From: Bombardia bombarda
Taxonomy: Eukaryota > Ascomycota > Sordariomycetes > Sordariales > Lasiosphaeriaceae
Assembly (NCBI GenBank): GCA_030512295.1
Contig: JAULSR010000009.1
Span: forward strand, 186,001-250,000
Direction of reading: 5' to 3'
DNA length: 64,000 nucleotides
This document shows positions 1-12,797 of the stretch, piece by piece. How positions within the stretch are numbered: position 1 is the stretch's first letter; every line of letters starts with the position of its first letter. The notes under the pieces are model-generated. The model was not told where the DNA came from. It made no database searches and saw only the letters and a list, made by a program, of their open reading frames with translations. The position numbers and the translations under genes are program-made.

Positions 1-1001
1 TGTGTAGGTGGCGCCTGCGCACCGTATGTTTGTGGAGGATAAGCGTTGAAGTGTGTGTCCTCGAATGGGAATGCCTCCTCAATGCGAAGATTGGAGCTGA
101 TGGAGAGCTTGTTTTTCTCCTCCAGGGAGGCGTACTGGAGATCGTTCAGCGAGGTGGGAGGAGGAAGGTTAGCCTGGTCGTCTGATTCCTGAAAGGTAAT
201 TGTCTCGACCACGACAAAGTCGTTCCAGTCGATGCGGGAGAACTCAATCTTCTGCTTCTCTTCTTCTTCCTCGTGTTTAGCCTTTTCAGCTTCCTGCCAA
301 ATGGTATATTCGGCCCTCTGTTTGGCGCGGGCCAGAACGTGGTACTTGTCGCCGACATTGCGCTTGAGCTCGTCGACGCGCTCCTGCTGCACCTGGGTGC
401 CGTCGCCGTTGACTCCGCTCTCGCGCAGCAAGATGGAGTATTGGTCGACCATGCTCTGGAAGAAGTTGTGGAATGTGTGGTTGGGTATCAAGAATTGGAA
501 TTGAGGGTTGCTCGTCTCACGCTGGGCAAGCTGGGTCATGAACTGGCGCCCGTTCTTGGCGACAAACAAGGCAGTTAGTCGCACAATCTCCAAGTCCCCC
601 TGGCTCATGCGAGGCATACGGGCAGAGAACTGGAAGTCGGGGGGCTTGGAAGGGCCCTTGGGCTCCTCCTTGACGGCCAGGGCGGCAGCGTCCCCCACGC
701 GACCAGCAGCGACGGCGGTGCCACGGCCCGACATGATCTCGTGTTTCCGCCATTCGTAGAAGGCATTGTATGGGTCGGAGCTCGTCATGAGAAAGCTGAA
801 CTTGGGGTTCTTGCCATGGTTCTCTCGGATGCGCTGCTCGAGGCCGAGACCGCCACGCATAACATATCCGGCCGTCTTCTCAATCGCCTCTCGAATCTCG
901 CCCGGCGGCGGGATGATAATGCCCTCTGGGGGTCGAAGGTCGTCTAGTGAGATATTCGCCGTGGCCGCGGCCGTGGCGTCTCCGTTTGTCGCAACAGCCA
1001 T
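1..1001 (-). CDS. Splicing factor 3A subunit 1 (SF3a120/Prp21), partial
   Basis: This is the N-terminal part of the SF3a subunit that helps the U2 snRNP engage the branch site during prespliceosome assembly in the nucleus. The frame is open from the ATG at 1001 to the window edge, about 333 codons without an intron. After an N-terminal segment containing DDLRPPEGIIIPPPGE there are two SURP modules. The first is at about residues 36-85 (IEKTAGYVMRGG, then FSFLMTSSDPYNAFYEW). The second is at about 133-185 (IVRLTALFVAKNGRQF, then FQFLIPNHTFHNFFQ). A charged helical stretch rich in Glu and Lys and the start of the PRP21-like region follow. The C-terminus, which carries a ubiquitin-like domain in animal orthologs, lies outside the window. 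The gene diverges from the PMT gene. The paired SURP arrangement makes the call firm. Confidence 0.93.
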   Translation of the reverse strand, partial: MAVATNGDATAAATANISLDDLRPPEGIIIPPPGEIREAIEKTAGYVMRGGLGLEQRIRENHGKNPKFSFLMTSSDPYNAFYEWRKHEIMSGRGTAVAAGRVGDAAALAVKEEPKGPSKPPDFQFSARMPRMSQGDLEIVRLTALFVAKNGRQFMTQLAQRETSNPQFQFLIPNHTFHNFFQSMVDQYSILLRESGVNGDGTQVQQERVDELKRNVGDKYHVLARAKQRAEYTIWQEAEKAKHEEEEEKQKIEFSRIDWNDFVVVETITFQESDDQANLPPPTSLNDLQYASLEEKNKLSISSNLRIEEAFPFEDTHFNAYPPQTYGAQAPPT

Positions 1002-1635
1002 GGTGTATCGAGGTGGATGCTGGTGGTTACGCTGTCGCCTTGATGCCGTTTCGATGATGCACGCGGCACCAAAAAGATGTGCTGCAAGATCTTGGTCCAC
1101 GTCCAGACCGTGTCGACCCACAGTGATCCGTGCGTGCGATTGACTTGTAATATATTCGTACTGTGCGGCACACTCTGAATGGTAGGTGAAGTGAATGCTT
1201 ATTGTATGCGTAAAAATACTAAATATAGCCCTAAGAGCTGGCCGGATAGCGTCTTCAGTGCTCGGCTCTCAATATCCAATGTCACCGTGTCATATATCAT
1301 CCACACTGTATACTAGTTAATCCCAGTACGATGTACAGTGGGGTGCAGGCCCGTTTCAAACAAGCGGATGAGCGCTAGCCAGCTGCCAGTGGACTCAGCC
1401 CCAGCTTTCAGCAGCTGGGCTTGCTGGGCTACTGGTGGATCCTGACAAGCTGGGCCGCGTCCTCGGTTGCACCCCGGTAGGTAGGTTGCACGGACAAGGG
1501 ATAAGGCCACTTAAGCTGCAATGAATTTATTATGGGACTGGATCGTAGACCAGGGCATCTGCGCATGCTTCACCTCTAGCCCGCTGCCCCTTTCCAGCTT
1601 CTCCCTTCAACCCCTAGGTCTGAAGCCAGGACGAC

Positions 1636-1682
<47 letters not shown>

Positions 1683-1926
1683 CAGCCGCGTCTTGTCTCT
1701 ATTCTCTTTTTCTCAATTCTACCATTTTTCCCTTCTTCCCATGCCTGCCTTGTAATGAACCTTAATCTTTTCGACACTCGTTAAAAGCCCCAATCCCGGC
1801 TCCCTTTTTATGATCATTCTTCACCCGGCTGAAGTTGCGACCTCCTCCGCCGCCTGCATCCCCACCGGGACCCCCGACGCCAGATACCCGGCATCACGCC
1901 GTCCTCTGGCCTAGAATTACCTCGAC
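1002..1926. promoter_or_regulatory. Divergent intergenic region between SF3a1 and PMT1
   Basis: About 925 bp separate two divergent start codons, so it should hold both promoters and 5' UTRs. It contains an uninterrupted ACAG tetranucleotide microsatellite at 1637-1682 (about 11 copies) and pyrimidine-rich tracts closer to the PMT start (1700-1770). I see no convincing coding exon. Confidence 0.55.
1637..1682. repeat. (ACAG)n microsatellite
   Basis: About 11 perfect copies of ACAG lie in the shared SF3a1/PMT1 promoter, roughly 245-290 bp upstream of the PMT start codon. Confidence 0.95.
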
Positions 1927-4900
1927 ATGGCTCGATCCGGCAGTGCGAAGCCTTCGGCCTCGCGAGCTCCTCCCTCTCCCACGCCACCCGTCGCCGTCAT
2001 CACCAAGCCCAACACCAAGGCACCGAAGCGCAAGGAGGATTACACATCAGACGGCGTCGAAGACAACGATGTCTTTCTGCTACCCGGTTCCGACTTTCAG
2101 GTCCTCATCGCAGTGACCATTCTGGCCGCAATTGTGCGCCTGTATCGCATCTACCAGCCCACCAGTGTCGTGTTCGACGAGGTCCAGTACGTAAGCCCCA
2201 AATATCAGCTGTCTCGGCCTAGCATGCAGCAGCAGCAGCAGCAGCAGTAGCAACGCCGGCTAACCAAGATCACCATAATAGCTTCGGTGGATTCGCTTCT
2301 AAGTATATCAAGGGCAAGTTCTTTATGGACGTCCATCCACCTCTGGCGAAGCTCCTCATCACGCTCTTCGGCTGGCTCGCTGGATTTGATGGGAACTTCG
2401 ACTTCAAGGAGATTGGCAAGGACTACCTCGAGCCAGGTGTCCCATATGTAGCCATGCGTCTGTTCCCAGCTCTGTGTGGTATCTTCTTGGCCCCAACCAT
2501 GTTCCTTACCCTGAAGGCTACTGGATGTCGTACATTCACGGCTACCCTCGGTGCTGGCCTGATTATTTTCGGTATGTTCAAGCTCCAACATCTTCGCTCG
2601 GGGTCGCTTTACTCACGTCATGTTTAGAGAACGGATTGCTTACCCAAGCGCGACTCATCTTGCTTGATTCCCCTCTGATGATTGCGACGGCTTTTACCGC
2701 CCTCGCTTTCACCTCCTTCACCAACCAGCATGAGCTTGGACCTACCAAGGCATTCCAGCCTAGCTGGTGGTTTTGGCTTGTCATGACCGGTCTTGGCCTT
2801 GGAATGACCGTCAGCATCAAATGGGTCGGTCTGTTTACTATTGCCTGGGTAGGATCCTTGACTTTGGTCCAGCTTTGGGTTTTGCTTGGCGACTACAAAA
2901 ACGTTACAATTCGCATCCTCGCCAAGCACTTCATGGCCCGTCTCTTTTGTCTGATTGTCATTCCCCTAACCTTCTACATGGCTATGTTTGGCATCCACTT
3001 TCTCTGCCTGACTAACCCCGGAGAGGGCGATGGCTTCATGAGCTCCGAGTTTCAATCTACTCTGAACTCCAAGGGCATGCAGGACGTCCCCGCCGATGTG
3101 CTGATGGGCAGTCGAGTCACCATCAGACATGTGAACACGCAGGGTGGCTATCTGCACTCGCACCCCCTGATGTACCCCACCGGATCTAAGCAACAGCAGA
3201 TTACTCTGTACCCCCACAAGGATGAGAACAACATCTGGTTGCTCGAGAACCAAACACAGCCTCTCGATATTCACGGCGAGCCCATCAATGGAACCACAGC
3301 ATGGTTCAACCTCCCCGAGCCTCCTTACATCACCAATGGCGCTGTCCTTCGTCTTTACCATCAGCCTACTCATCGCCGCCTCCACTCTCACGATGTACGG
3401 CCCCCTATCACCGAAGCTGACTGGCAAAATGAGGTCTCGGCCTATGGATATGAAGGATTTGACGGCGATGCCAATGATTTCTTCCGCGTCGAGATCATTA
3501 AGAAGAAGTCAAAGTCCGGCGTTGCTCAGGAGCGACTTCGCACCATCGATACCAAGTTCAGACTTGTCCACATCATGACTGGGTGTGTTCTGTTCTCCCA
3601 CAAGGTGAAGCTCCCCGACTGGGCTTCCGAGCAGCAAGAAGTGACTTGCGCCAAAGGCGGTACTCTCCCGAACAGTCTCTGGTACATTGAGTCGAACGAG
3701 CACCCTCAACTTGGAGAAGATGCGGAGAAGGTCAACTATGCCAACCCCGGTTTCTTCGGCAAGTTCTGGGAGCTTCAGAAGGTCATGTGGAAGACAAACG
3801 CCGGTCTCACTGAATCCCATGCATGGGACTCTCGCCCCCCATCTTGGCCTATCCTCCGCAGAGGTATCAACTTCTGGGGCAAGCAGCACCGCCAGATCTA
3901 CCTGATGGGCAACCCCCTTGTCTGGTGGAGTGCCACCGCGGCTGTCTTGGTCTACGTGCTTTTCAAGGGTCTTGCTGTTCTCCGATGGCAGCGCAGCTGC
4001 AACGATTATGCCAACACTACTTTCAAGCGTTTCGACTACGAGATCGGCACCTCTGTGCTTGGTTGGGCTCTCCATTACTTCCCCTTCTATCTTATGCAGC
4101 GCCAACTCTTCCTTCACCACTATTTCCCAGCCCTCTATTTCGCCATTATTGCGTTCTGCCAGTTTTACGACTTCATCACGGCAAGAATCTCTGTCATTGG
4201 TCTGAAGGACAAACCCATCATTAACAAGCTTGGTGCCACTGGATTCCTCGTTCTCTCCATGGTTGTGTTTGTACTTTTTGCTCCCCTCGCTTATGGCGGT
4301 GCCTGGACTAAGACCGAGTGCAATCGCGTTAAGCTCTTCAGCACTTGGGATTGGGACTGCAACACCTTCCTCGATTCCGTAAGTTCAACCCCTCCTGAAT
4401 CAATTCCACCACGAAACTTGCCCGAGAGGATTTAAGACAGCTTGGTATCTATGAACAAGCCGTCGCATCCGGCAATAGTTCCAGATAGTAGATAGTTCTG
4501 AGTGAAAACATGCAAAAGATAGGGAAGCCGACATGTGGTTCAGCTCACTAATCCTTCTTCAATTATAGTATGATGCTTATTCCGGTGTAAGCTCCGCTCC
4601 TCCAGCTGTCCAGACAACCGCAGTAAGCCCTCTGCCACCATCGCCACGAGTGGAGGCTCCCATTGCTGGTGAACAGGCTCAAGTCCCTATTGTAGACAGC
4701 AAGCAAGAGGTACAGGAGGAGGGAAAGCCGGCCGTCTCAGGTGCCCCAGAGCCGTCGGCTCCAGCTGGTCAGCGGATTATTTCGCGTGAGGAGCGCGTCG
4801 AGTACCGGGACCAGGATGGCAACCTTCTCAATGAGGAGCAAGTCAAGGCGCTCGAGGGCAAGGTCGAATTCAAAACCCGCTACGAGACGCGCACACGTGT

Positions 4901-5215
4901 CGTTGACCCCCTTGGCAATGAAGTACCTGCCCCGGCGGCTGGCTGGCCCCAAGATCCCGCAAATCCTGCTGGTGCTGCTGCCGAGGGAGTAGCGCCTCCT
5001 CACCCGGACGTTCAAGGTATGCGCCTCTCAACAGCCATTGTTAGGGAAAGACTTTAGCTAATTTGAATATTATAGGCGTGGATCAGGAGACGGCACAGCG
5101 TCTTGTCCCCGACGAGTCGATCCCCGATGCCAAGAAGAGTGTTGAGGGTGAGAAAGAAAGTGGAGAGAAAGTCGCGAAGCCGGCGAGCGAGAGCAACGAA
5201 GCAACGGCAGCCTAA
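1927..5215 (+). CDS. PMT1: Dolichyl-phosphate-mannose protein O-mannosyltransferase, PMT1 family
   Basis: This ER-membrane enzyme transfers mannose from dolichyl-phosphate mannose to Ser/Thr of secretory and wall proteins. The inferred exons are 1927-2186, 2282-2571, 2628-4378, 4569-5016 and 5076-5215, giving 962 aa. All junctions are GT-AG and restore conserved sequence; for example the first splice gives VVFDEVHFGGF. Residues 57-76 form the first membrane span. The catalytic Asp-Glu pair of the first lumenal loop is D84-E85. The central MIR region contains VTIRHVNTQGGYLHSH and GSKQQQITLYPHKD, the PMT1 form and not the PMT2 or PMT4 form. Several further spans follow, including one in LHHYFPALYFAIIAF. 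A long hydrophilic, Glu/Pro-rich tail is cytoplasmic or lumenal depending on topology. Intron 1 carries a CAG microsatellite (2227-2248). PMT1 enzymes usually act with a PMT2 partner, which is not in this window. Confidence 0.93.
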
Positions 5216-6929
5216 ACGACTATAGATGCAGTTGAAGCCTGGCAGACTGACGCGACGATGTATCGGTGACAAGCTTGTCCTGGCGTACAGGCTGTTTTGA
5301 TACAAAACAATACGTCACATATGGCGATATTTTTGCCCGGGCCATCACTAAGTGCCAGGCAGTTCATATTATACGAGAGACTGCGCCATCTGGTCTTTGC
5401 TTTCTATGAACGACCGGCACCTATTCTGTACAACCAATATTTCAGCTAATCAGGGACTATTTTTGGGAGACATAGAAAGGGATAACGGGGTTAAGAAATA
5501 CCCCTGAAAGAGGCCGCGCAAAGGAGAAAGCATTAAACATGGAGGACTGGTGGGAGTTTTCAGGAAGGGTGGGAGGTGATCTCATTTGTTTGTTTCAGTA
5601 CTGATGCTAGGTCCGGTATCTAAGAGGAAAAGCAGGAGAAGAAAGAAGTAATGTAACACTGACACTCGTTGTGTATGCGTAGTATCGTTTTCAAGCTGAT
5701 CGTTTTATGCCATTCCATGATTTCCAAATCACTGCTTCTGGCCCAAGTGCGCAGCTGCTTCTGTTTATGCTCATGTCAGTAACCAGCCTCGTGCTCGTCA
5801 TTTTCTTCTATTACAGAACGTTGTTGACTCCAGATGCAATGGAGGATGCATCGCGTCACGAAAAGAATGGGGAAGAAAGAGCAAACAGTGTTAAATATGA
5901 TGCGTTCTCACGTTAGTTCACCCCATATACACAGTCTCACAAGTCACACACAAATATGTAAAATTAAGTAGGTAGGTCTAGACAGGTATGCAACCAGGTA
6001 GGTACGTAGGTATGCAAAGCATTGACAAGTCCCCAGAAATTTAAAGGGGACCGATACACCCAGGCAGCCCGAATAACATAACAAATGCTCAGGCTGTTTA
6101 TTGCTTGTGTTCCAGTCGTCATAAATAGACTTCATTATCCTAACTAACGCACCGCCTCGGCGTGTCTCATTCGTTTGTTTATCCTCCTCTTCTACCTTTC
6201 CTCTCTCTCTTCTATCCCCGCTCCTGTCATAAAAAATCTGCCCATCTCTCTTTCAGTCGCTCTCATCTCGCCGAGGGTAATGATCATCCTCCCTTCCCGT
6301 TGAAAGAATAAAAAGAACGAAGCGAGTTTGACCTGGTGTATATTCTGTAGACCTAGATGTAGACACCAAGTCAACCGCCACCAGTGTAACCCATTCGATA
6401 AATCCAACGAAAGGGCTGCAAGAAAGAATGCCAATCTGCCCAATCCACGGGCTTCGGTATCCTATCATACACAATGCTGCTGCTGCTGCTTTCCCCCCTT
6501 CTCTTCTTCTCCGCATTACCCAAAAGGAAAAGAAAGGAGACGAAAAACAGAAAGACGGAGAAAACCCCTCCGCCTTCATCCCCTCTTCCCCCCCTCCCCC
6601 CCCTAGTATCCCACCAACCAAAAACTAAACCCCATAACCCACCATTCGCTCTTTTTCTGGCCGAAAAAAAGCACAAAGGCAACGACAAAATCTCAACTGA
6701 ACGCCATTCAAACCAGGCCCAAACTCCATTGTCTCTCGAATCTTCTCGGTTGTCCAATCCTTCTTGGGAATAGCAATGACAAAAAAAGCAACAAACTTTT
6801 TTTTTAGAACCCCCAGTGCTTCTATAATACAACTGCGAATGGTAAACGAAGGAAGTAACCAAAAAAAAAAGGCAAGAAAAGAATTATTATATATATCCAA
6901 CCAAACCCCGCGCACGCCGGCCGGGCCAT
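5216..6929. other. Convergent intergenic region, no gene recognised
   Basis: This lies between the 3' ends of PMT1 and SEC2. It holds AGGTAGGTA-type tracts at 5965-6015, pyrimidine-rich and purine-rich stretches (6130-6200, 6480-6620) and A-runs near 6780-6870. A 69-codon ORF at 5707-5916 has a hydrophobic stretch but no intron signals or recognisable family; I do not call it a gene. Confidence 0.5.
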
Positions 6930-7972
6930 TCAGTTGTGGAAGGAACCTGGGATCGCCAGGGACAGCCGCTTCACGTCATCCAGCCCCGCGGACTCGGGTT
7001 CATAAACCGAGCTCACCGACAGCGTCGAGTTGCGACTCGGCGATGGGCATTCACGCCGATCGGTAGCAGCCGCCGCGGCAGCGCCATTCGAAGGGACATG
7101 TGAGATGTCAATGGTGGGCTGCCGGTCCAGATCCGCCCTCGTGTCTTCTTCGTCGTGGTCCTCTCGTCTTTCCGACAAAGCCGTCGCAGCAGCAGCAGCA
7201 AACTCCTCCGAGTGCTGAGATTCGGCGGCAGCAATCTCGACGGACCCCTTCCCCTTCTCCATCATCTCATCCTGGCTCGGCCTCGGGCTCTTCTCCCCCC
7301 TGAAGCTAGGGGCGAAATGGTGGTGACCACCACCAATGGGCAAAACGCCGCCGCCGATCCTGCTCCAAAACATCTGCTCCCGCAGCCTCACGCTCTCGAG
7401 CCACGCCGCCTTCTCCGCGTCCTCGTCCTCGGCCCGCCAGTGGCCATCCTTGACGATGCGCAGAAAGCCGAGGAAGTCGCACGTCGACCGCACCCGCGCG
7501 AGGCAGTACTTGCAGAGCGGGTAGCCGTTCTGCGCGGACCCCGACTCGCTGGCGCGGAAGCAGTGGGTGCGCAGGTACTCCTCGTCCTTTTTCGACTCGC
7601 CGCAGAGCGAGCAGGGGTACAGCTCCGGCTTGAGCAGCTTGCCGAACCTGCCCGTCGTCGTCGCGGGCACGGGCTCGACCACGAGCGAGCCGTCCATCAT
7701 AGCGGTGAGCACGCTCCGGCGGGCGAGCCACGAGAGCCCCGGCGCGATGTCGAGCCGCAGCGTCGGCTCAATGTCTTCGGTGAGAACCCGCTTGTAGAAC
7801 TTTGTCTCCTTCAGGGCGGGGAGGAGGGGAACGGCAGCGCCCGCGGTTGTTGAGCCGTTGCTGACAGACGATGCCGGTGTGACGGGGGTCTGGGGGGATG
7901 TGGCAGGCGGGGTTCCGACCGTCGAGAGCGACGAGCTCGATCCGTTGGCTGGCGTGACGTGAGAGGCGACTG

Positions 7973-8009
<37 letters not shown>

Positions 8010-9116
8010 GGATGTCAGTCCCGGGCTGGAAGAAGACACGGGCGTGAAGCGTTGGCCCGAGAGTCTCTTAGATGTTCGGACAAGATCCTTGAAATCGTTG
8101 TACGCCGCGAGATCGGTTCGGAGGACAGGCTGGAGGAGATGGGTGAAGCTGGTCGGATAAGACGGCGAGAGCGGTTCTGGCAAACCGTGCTGCGGTATGC
8201 TGTCCGAAGGGCCCTCTTCATCTCTCACGTCAAACTTGCTAAAGCCGGGCGATGAGGGAGGAGACTGGTCGTCTTTTTCGGCGTCCATCTGCTCCATGAC
8301 GTGCTTCAGCTCGGCAAGCTGATCTTGCTGCGACTTGAGCAGACCCTCCATGTCTGCAAGTTGTGCCTTCAGCTGGTCATTCTTCCGATGCAGCACATCT
8401 TGCTCTGCCCGTGCCTCCTCCTTGGCCGTGATGACCATCTTGTTTGCTTCTTCAAACAGAGCGGCCGTTAAATTTTCCAGCTCCTGCTCAATCTTCTTCT
8501 TCTGCTGTTCGGCATCCTGGCGGGCTCGCTTCTCTTCGGCAATACGGCCCAGCAATGACGTCTTCTCCAGCTCGACCGACTTCCGTTTCACCCACACGTC
8601 CCCAGCCAGTAGCTCCCTTTGCTCCTCGACTACTTGCTCGAGCTGTCGTATCCTGTCGCGGGAGTTGTCTAGCTCTATTCTCGTGGCGGATAGGTTGTCG
8701 TCTAACGTCGTTTGATGGTTGATTGCATTGATGAGCTTGGTGCTCAGGGTGGCGACCTCCTCGTCGAGGTCGGGGTGATGCGGGTTGGTCATCGCTTCGG
8801 CAGTCGCAGGGCTCATAGCCCGGCTTCTCGGATCCGGAAGTGTGCTCAAATCGTTCGCATCGTCCAGTGACTGGGAGGAAAAGACCCGCTTGTGCTGCTG
8901 CTGCTGCTGCTGCGGGGTGGAGGGTCGGGTAGAAAGGTTCTCGGCTGATTCGAAGGGCGATTCGGAGCTTGACTTGGATGGCGACTGTGATGGTTTCGGA
9001 GAGGCAGACCTGAGGATGCTGGAGAGTGATCGGTTGTGGCCTTTGGTCAGACGCCCGTTGGGAGACATCTGGTGAGGCGACCAGCCGGCCACGGTAATAA
9101 AGCTGTTCCATGGCAT
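6930..9116 (-). CDS. SEC2: Rab guanine nucleotide exchange factor, Sec2 family
   Basis: Sec2 proteins activate the Sec4/Rab8 GTPase on secretory vesicles for polarized exocytosis. The single-exon ORF encodes 728 aa. A Ser/Pro-rich head with a poly-Gln run is followed by a long coiled coil at about residues 118-277. That coiled coil contains the Sec2-type core LTAALFEEANKMV, where the GTPase-binding coiled coil sits. A conserved C-terminal region (DIAPGLSWLARRSVL) leads into a Cys-rich patch, CSLCGESKKDEEYL with a later PLCKYCLARVRSTC, resembling a small zinc-binding module. A hexanucleotide repeat at 7975-8010 encodes a Leu-Gly run. The Met 17 codons downstream (MSPNGRL) is an alternative start. 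The gene is convergent with PMT1. Upstream lies 3.7 kb without genes. The family call is firm; start choice is moderate. Confidence 0.88.
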
Positions 9117-12100
9117 GTTAGCAGTTGCATGTGACGAAAGATTTAAAAGGTCTTAGGTGCGACTGGAATGACAGCACGACCCCCACCCTCCTAAGGCCAG
9201 GCGACTCAATTGATAGCAATGGAGAAGCCAAAGATGGAATTAAGGTACGAGAAAACATGTGACAGACGAATTACCCCGAGAGAAAGAAGATGGGAGCAAG
9301 CTATCTGGGATCAAAGTTTGAAGAACCTACGGGTGATAATCCAGCTTGGCGGCTTGAACAGGACCACACCCGAAGCTGGCGGGTCCTAGCGAGGGAAAAT
9401 GGGAGGCTATTCGTCGATTCCTGCACTCAAGGGCGATTCGCGTCAAATCTCCAATACGGGTACAAGTGAACACAAGCAGAGGAGCGAGTGTCTGGGCGTG
9501 TTTGTTGTGCGGCGATGTCGCGTCGGCGAATTGAGCTGAGACCTGTTTTGAGTGGAATTGCTACTGGCTGTTGTCGAGAGGCATGCGGCGGATTATTTGA
9601 TCGAGTCTGAAAAATTGGCCTGCGGATGTGGCGCACAGCTGGTGCAGGTAGGTTTGTTTCTCTGGGTTTTTCTGCTGCTAGGTCGTGGATTCGAATGTCT
9701 GCACAATAATGCAAGACAAAGTGGTATAGGTAGGAAGGTTCGAAAGGTAAAATGGGAATTAGAAGGGCAGTCAAGCCGGAGTCAAGCGCAGCAAATGGCG
9801 AAAAGCGGATGCGCATGCGGGCGGAGGTGCTTGCTGCTCTCCCTTCACCCTCAGCAGCAAATAACAATCGGATCCCGAGCAGAGGTGCGGTGCAGCTTTG
9901 CAGGTGATGGGCAACGCTTGGCCGTGATGGGGAAAGCGCCCCCAGATCTGGGCATGGGTACGAACTGGAATTATTAGGTCTAGCTCCAACCGACCCTCTT
10001 ATGCCAAGTCGTTTGTTCTCCTGTACTGTGTAATCGTCAGGGAACGAAAACGTGCACACCTGCCTGTTGGAGTTGCACTCCCCTCCTCCTGCCTTTACAA
10101 GCAATTACTTGGGGGTCCTTACCTAACCAGGCGAGCCAGGGAGCTTCCTCAGCTCAGTTGCTAGTCTAGGGGCCCTACGTAACGATGCGCTGGCCATTTG
10201 GGGTTCCACGATGCTGGCATCCCATTCGAATGTTCTAACCATCGGCAATCCAGTTGATGCCGCACAGAGATTCGGATGGTGGATGGATATTCCCTGGATG
10301 AAATACCCGCCTCGGCGGGAATTATTTCGTACGGACCCAGAACCTCCCGTCGTCATCATGACCGGGATTTTCCTGTTTCCAAGGCCGTGGCTGACCGCGC
10401 CCGTCACTTGTTGAACTTTGCCTCTCCTTTGCGCCTTGATAAGGCCTGGCCCAAGTAGCGACCCTACCTGGGCCTACCCCTCCGAGCACGCAATGCCCGC
10501 ATGATTCCCATTCTGGCGCGGGAGAATGAAGCTTTATTATCAGATTAGACTGCATCTCCTGACAAAGTTCATGCAGAGCTACGACCAAAGTATTCATTCT
10601 TCGAAACATGGCAATCTGCTGCTGTCTTTCCTCAAGCAAAGGCCGACAGACCCTTGACAAGCTGATGGTGGTTGCCTGGTTGGCGGGGATGTTTGGTCGC
10701 GGTCGGCAAGAGGCTCCGATTAAGAGTGGGAGCAGACCGGGATCCTGGGAGCCCCTCCCCTCAGCTGGGGGCCTAGATCGACCTATCCGCTCCGTCGCGT
10801 CGCATTCCGCGGCTCGAGCATGGCAATTGGCATTGGCATTTAGCATTGGTCGCAGCGCAAATCTGGAGATCAGGGGCATCAATGAGACCACTCAGGACTT
10901 TTTGTCTGCCATCACCAAAACTCTGCTCCCTCTCGGAATCGCCAAAGTTGCAGTACGGCGTAGTTCATTCCCTATTACCTACCTAGGTATTACCTACAGT
11001 GGTCTACATGCACTGACGCAGCCAAGGATCCTTACGATGATGGCCTAGATTTAGGCCACAGTAGCTGTGAACCAGCAGACAAAGTCCCATCCAGGCCATC
11101 CGCCGTACCCGTTAGGATGCTATTAATTGCCACCGTGGAGGGTCCGAATGCGAGACAAATACGTATAACACCCAGGATACGAATGAACGGTAGAAAGATG
11201 GACAGAATTGAAAATGAAAGTTAATCGAACTTGAGGGGACCTACTGAATACCTGGAGCGGACGGACCTCTCAACACGACATTCTGAGAAAGTCGATCAAT
11301 CAAAGACTTGGCAAGGACGTAAGGAGGGTATCACATCACGGACCCCTCCCACACCCCCCCTCAATCGGTGCTGCCCTGTACCTACGGTATTTACCAGCAA
11401 GCACTGACCAGGCTGTACTGTGTGTGCACTGTCCACCAGCACTATCCACTCGTGCCACTGGATGCAACCTTTCGGGCGTTTGGTTTCTCGGCCCCGTCAA
11501 GCGTCGTCGTGGTCGTCGTCGTTTCACCCACCATCACATCTCCCGTCATTCATCGGCGAGCGCGAGGGAAGCCTTATGCGGACCATCATGTCCCAGCCCA
11601 GTTCCCCGACAGCGCGTGTCTCATCCCTCTCATGTTCACAATCACAGTAAACTACTACTGTCTTTTTCTTTTCTTTTCTTCTCTTTTCTTTTCTTCTCAG
11701 GCAAGGCCTGCTGTTGCGGGAACTACGGGCCTTGCTTTATTTCCGTCATCTTGGTCCACCCCTTTTTTTCACCCTCAATTCCAAGTCAAGCGACCTATCT
11801 GATATAGGTCTTCCTAAAAGTCACCTGCGTCAATAGTCTGGCGCTCTGGAACAGTCTCTACGCTAGATACCCACCTGTTGGTAACCTGTCATATTTTACA
11901 TGGATGGCATTACACAGTATAATCTTTGCTTTTTTCACCACCTTGTTAGTGTGTGTACGGATATGGTATACTCGAAAGTCGATATGAAGCCAAGATCATC
12001 TTGTTCCTTTCTGTCGCCTCATCCGAGAAACGAACTCGTTTCTTACCATGAGTTCAATTGTTCTGTTCGGTATCATGATCCAATGTCTGTATCCCTACTG

Positions 12101-12797
12101 GCCAGCACGCCTTGTAAAACCCAGCATTACCGACATGAACACCGAACAATACTTGGATGAACCCCCAACGAACCTAAGCTGTCCAATCCCCATGTGTTCT
12201 ACCGATTTGGTTGGTGGACAGCTTGCTGAGCTAACAACTAAGACATTGTGGCTTTGTGAGGGGACGACGGTGTGATCGACTGTCAGTACGGGATATCCTC
12301 ACCCCTCTTAAACACCACACCCTAGGCTCTGATGTACTGCGGAAGAAGATTCTGAGCATCACAGCGCGAAGAGAGCCACGGCCGACCTGGGAAATTTTAA
12401 ACACATGAACTTGGGACAGGCTGGGTGTGTTATCATTTTCCTTCTTTCTTGTCACATATACTGTCACTGTTAAAACGCACGCAGAGATAATGCATTCAAG
12501 GCTCTTTGCTTCTGGCAGATAATATAGCACACCATTAGATGGCTCAGGAAACTCTTCACATCCCAGAACCTACTGGCCGTCCACGGTTCCTCTTGCATAT
12601 TACACACATGCTTAGACATCGTTTACTTCCACGCCAGTCAAACTGGCATATTTGAATCACTATGAGTGTGAGTTTCCTTGAGTAACGGATGAAATGTTTG
12701 AGGATTTCACTTCGGGATGTTTACATCACGTTTGCGGAAGTTTTTGACTGTCTTTCTATTTGGAGGTATTTGGGCGCTCGAAACTGAGACTTGGAAA
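9117..12797. other. Long gene-free stretch upstream of SEC2
   Basis: About 3.7 kb hold no ORF with family resemblance or convincing splice structure. Positions 9130-10100 probably include the SEC2 promoter and leader. ORFs of up to 225 codons at 9427-10104 and 10322-10891 (both minus) have compositions typical of chance frames. A pyrimidine tract (TTTTCTTTTC type) lies at 11665-11700 and an ACCTACCTAGGT-type palindrome near 10977-10990. Confidence 0.5.

Noticed and set aside
5707..5916. Short ORF with a hydrophobic segment
   Set aside because: Lies in the convergent 3' spacer of PMT1 and SEC2, without splice or family support.
9427..10104. 225-codon minus-strand ORF upstream of SEC2
   Set aside because: Biased, patternless composition with no family features, no intron signals and a position that fits the SEC2 promoter and leader.
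10322..10891. 189-codon minus-strand ORF
   Set aside because: No recognisable domain; overlapping plus-strand frames are equally open, as expected by chance in GC-balanced DNA.
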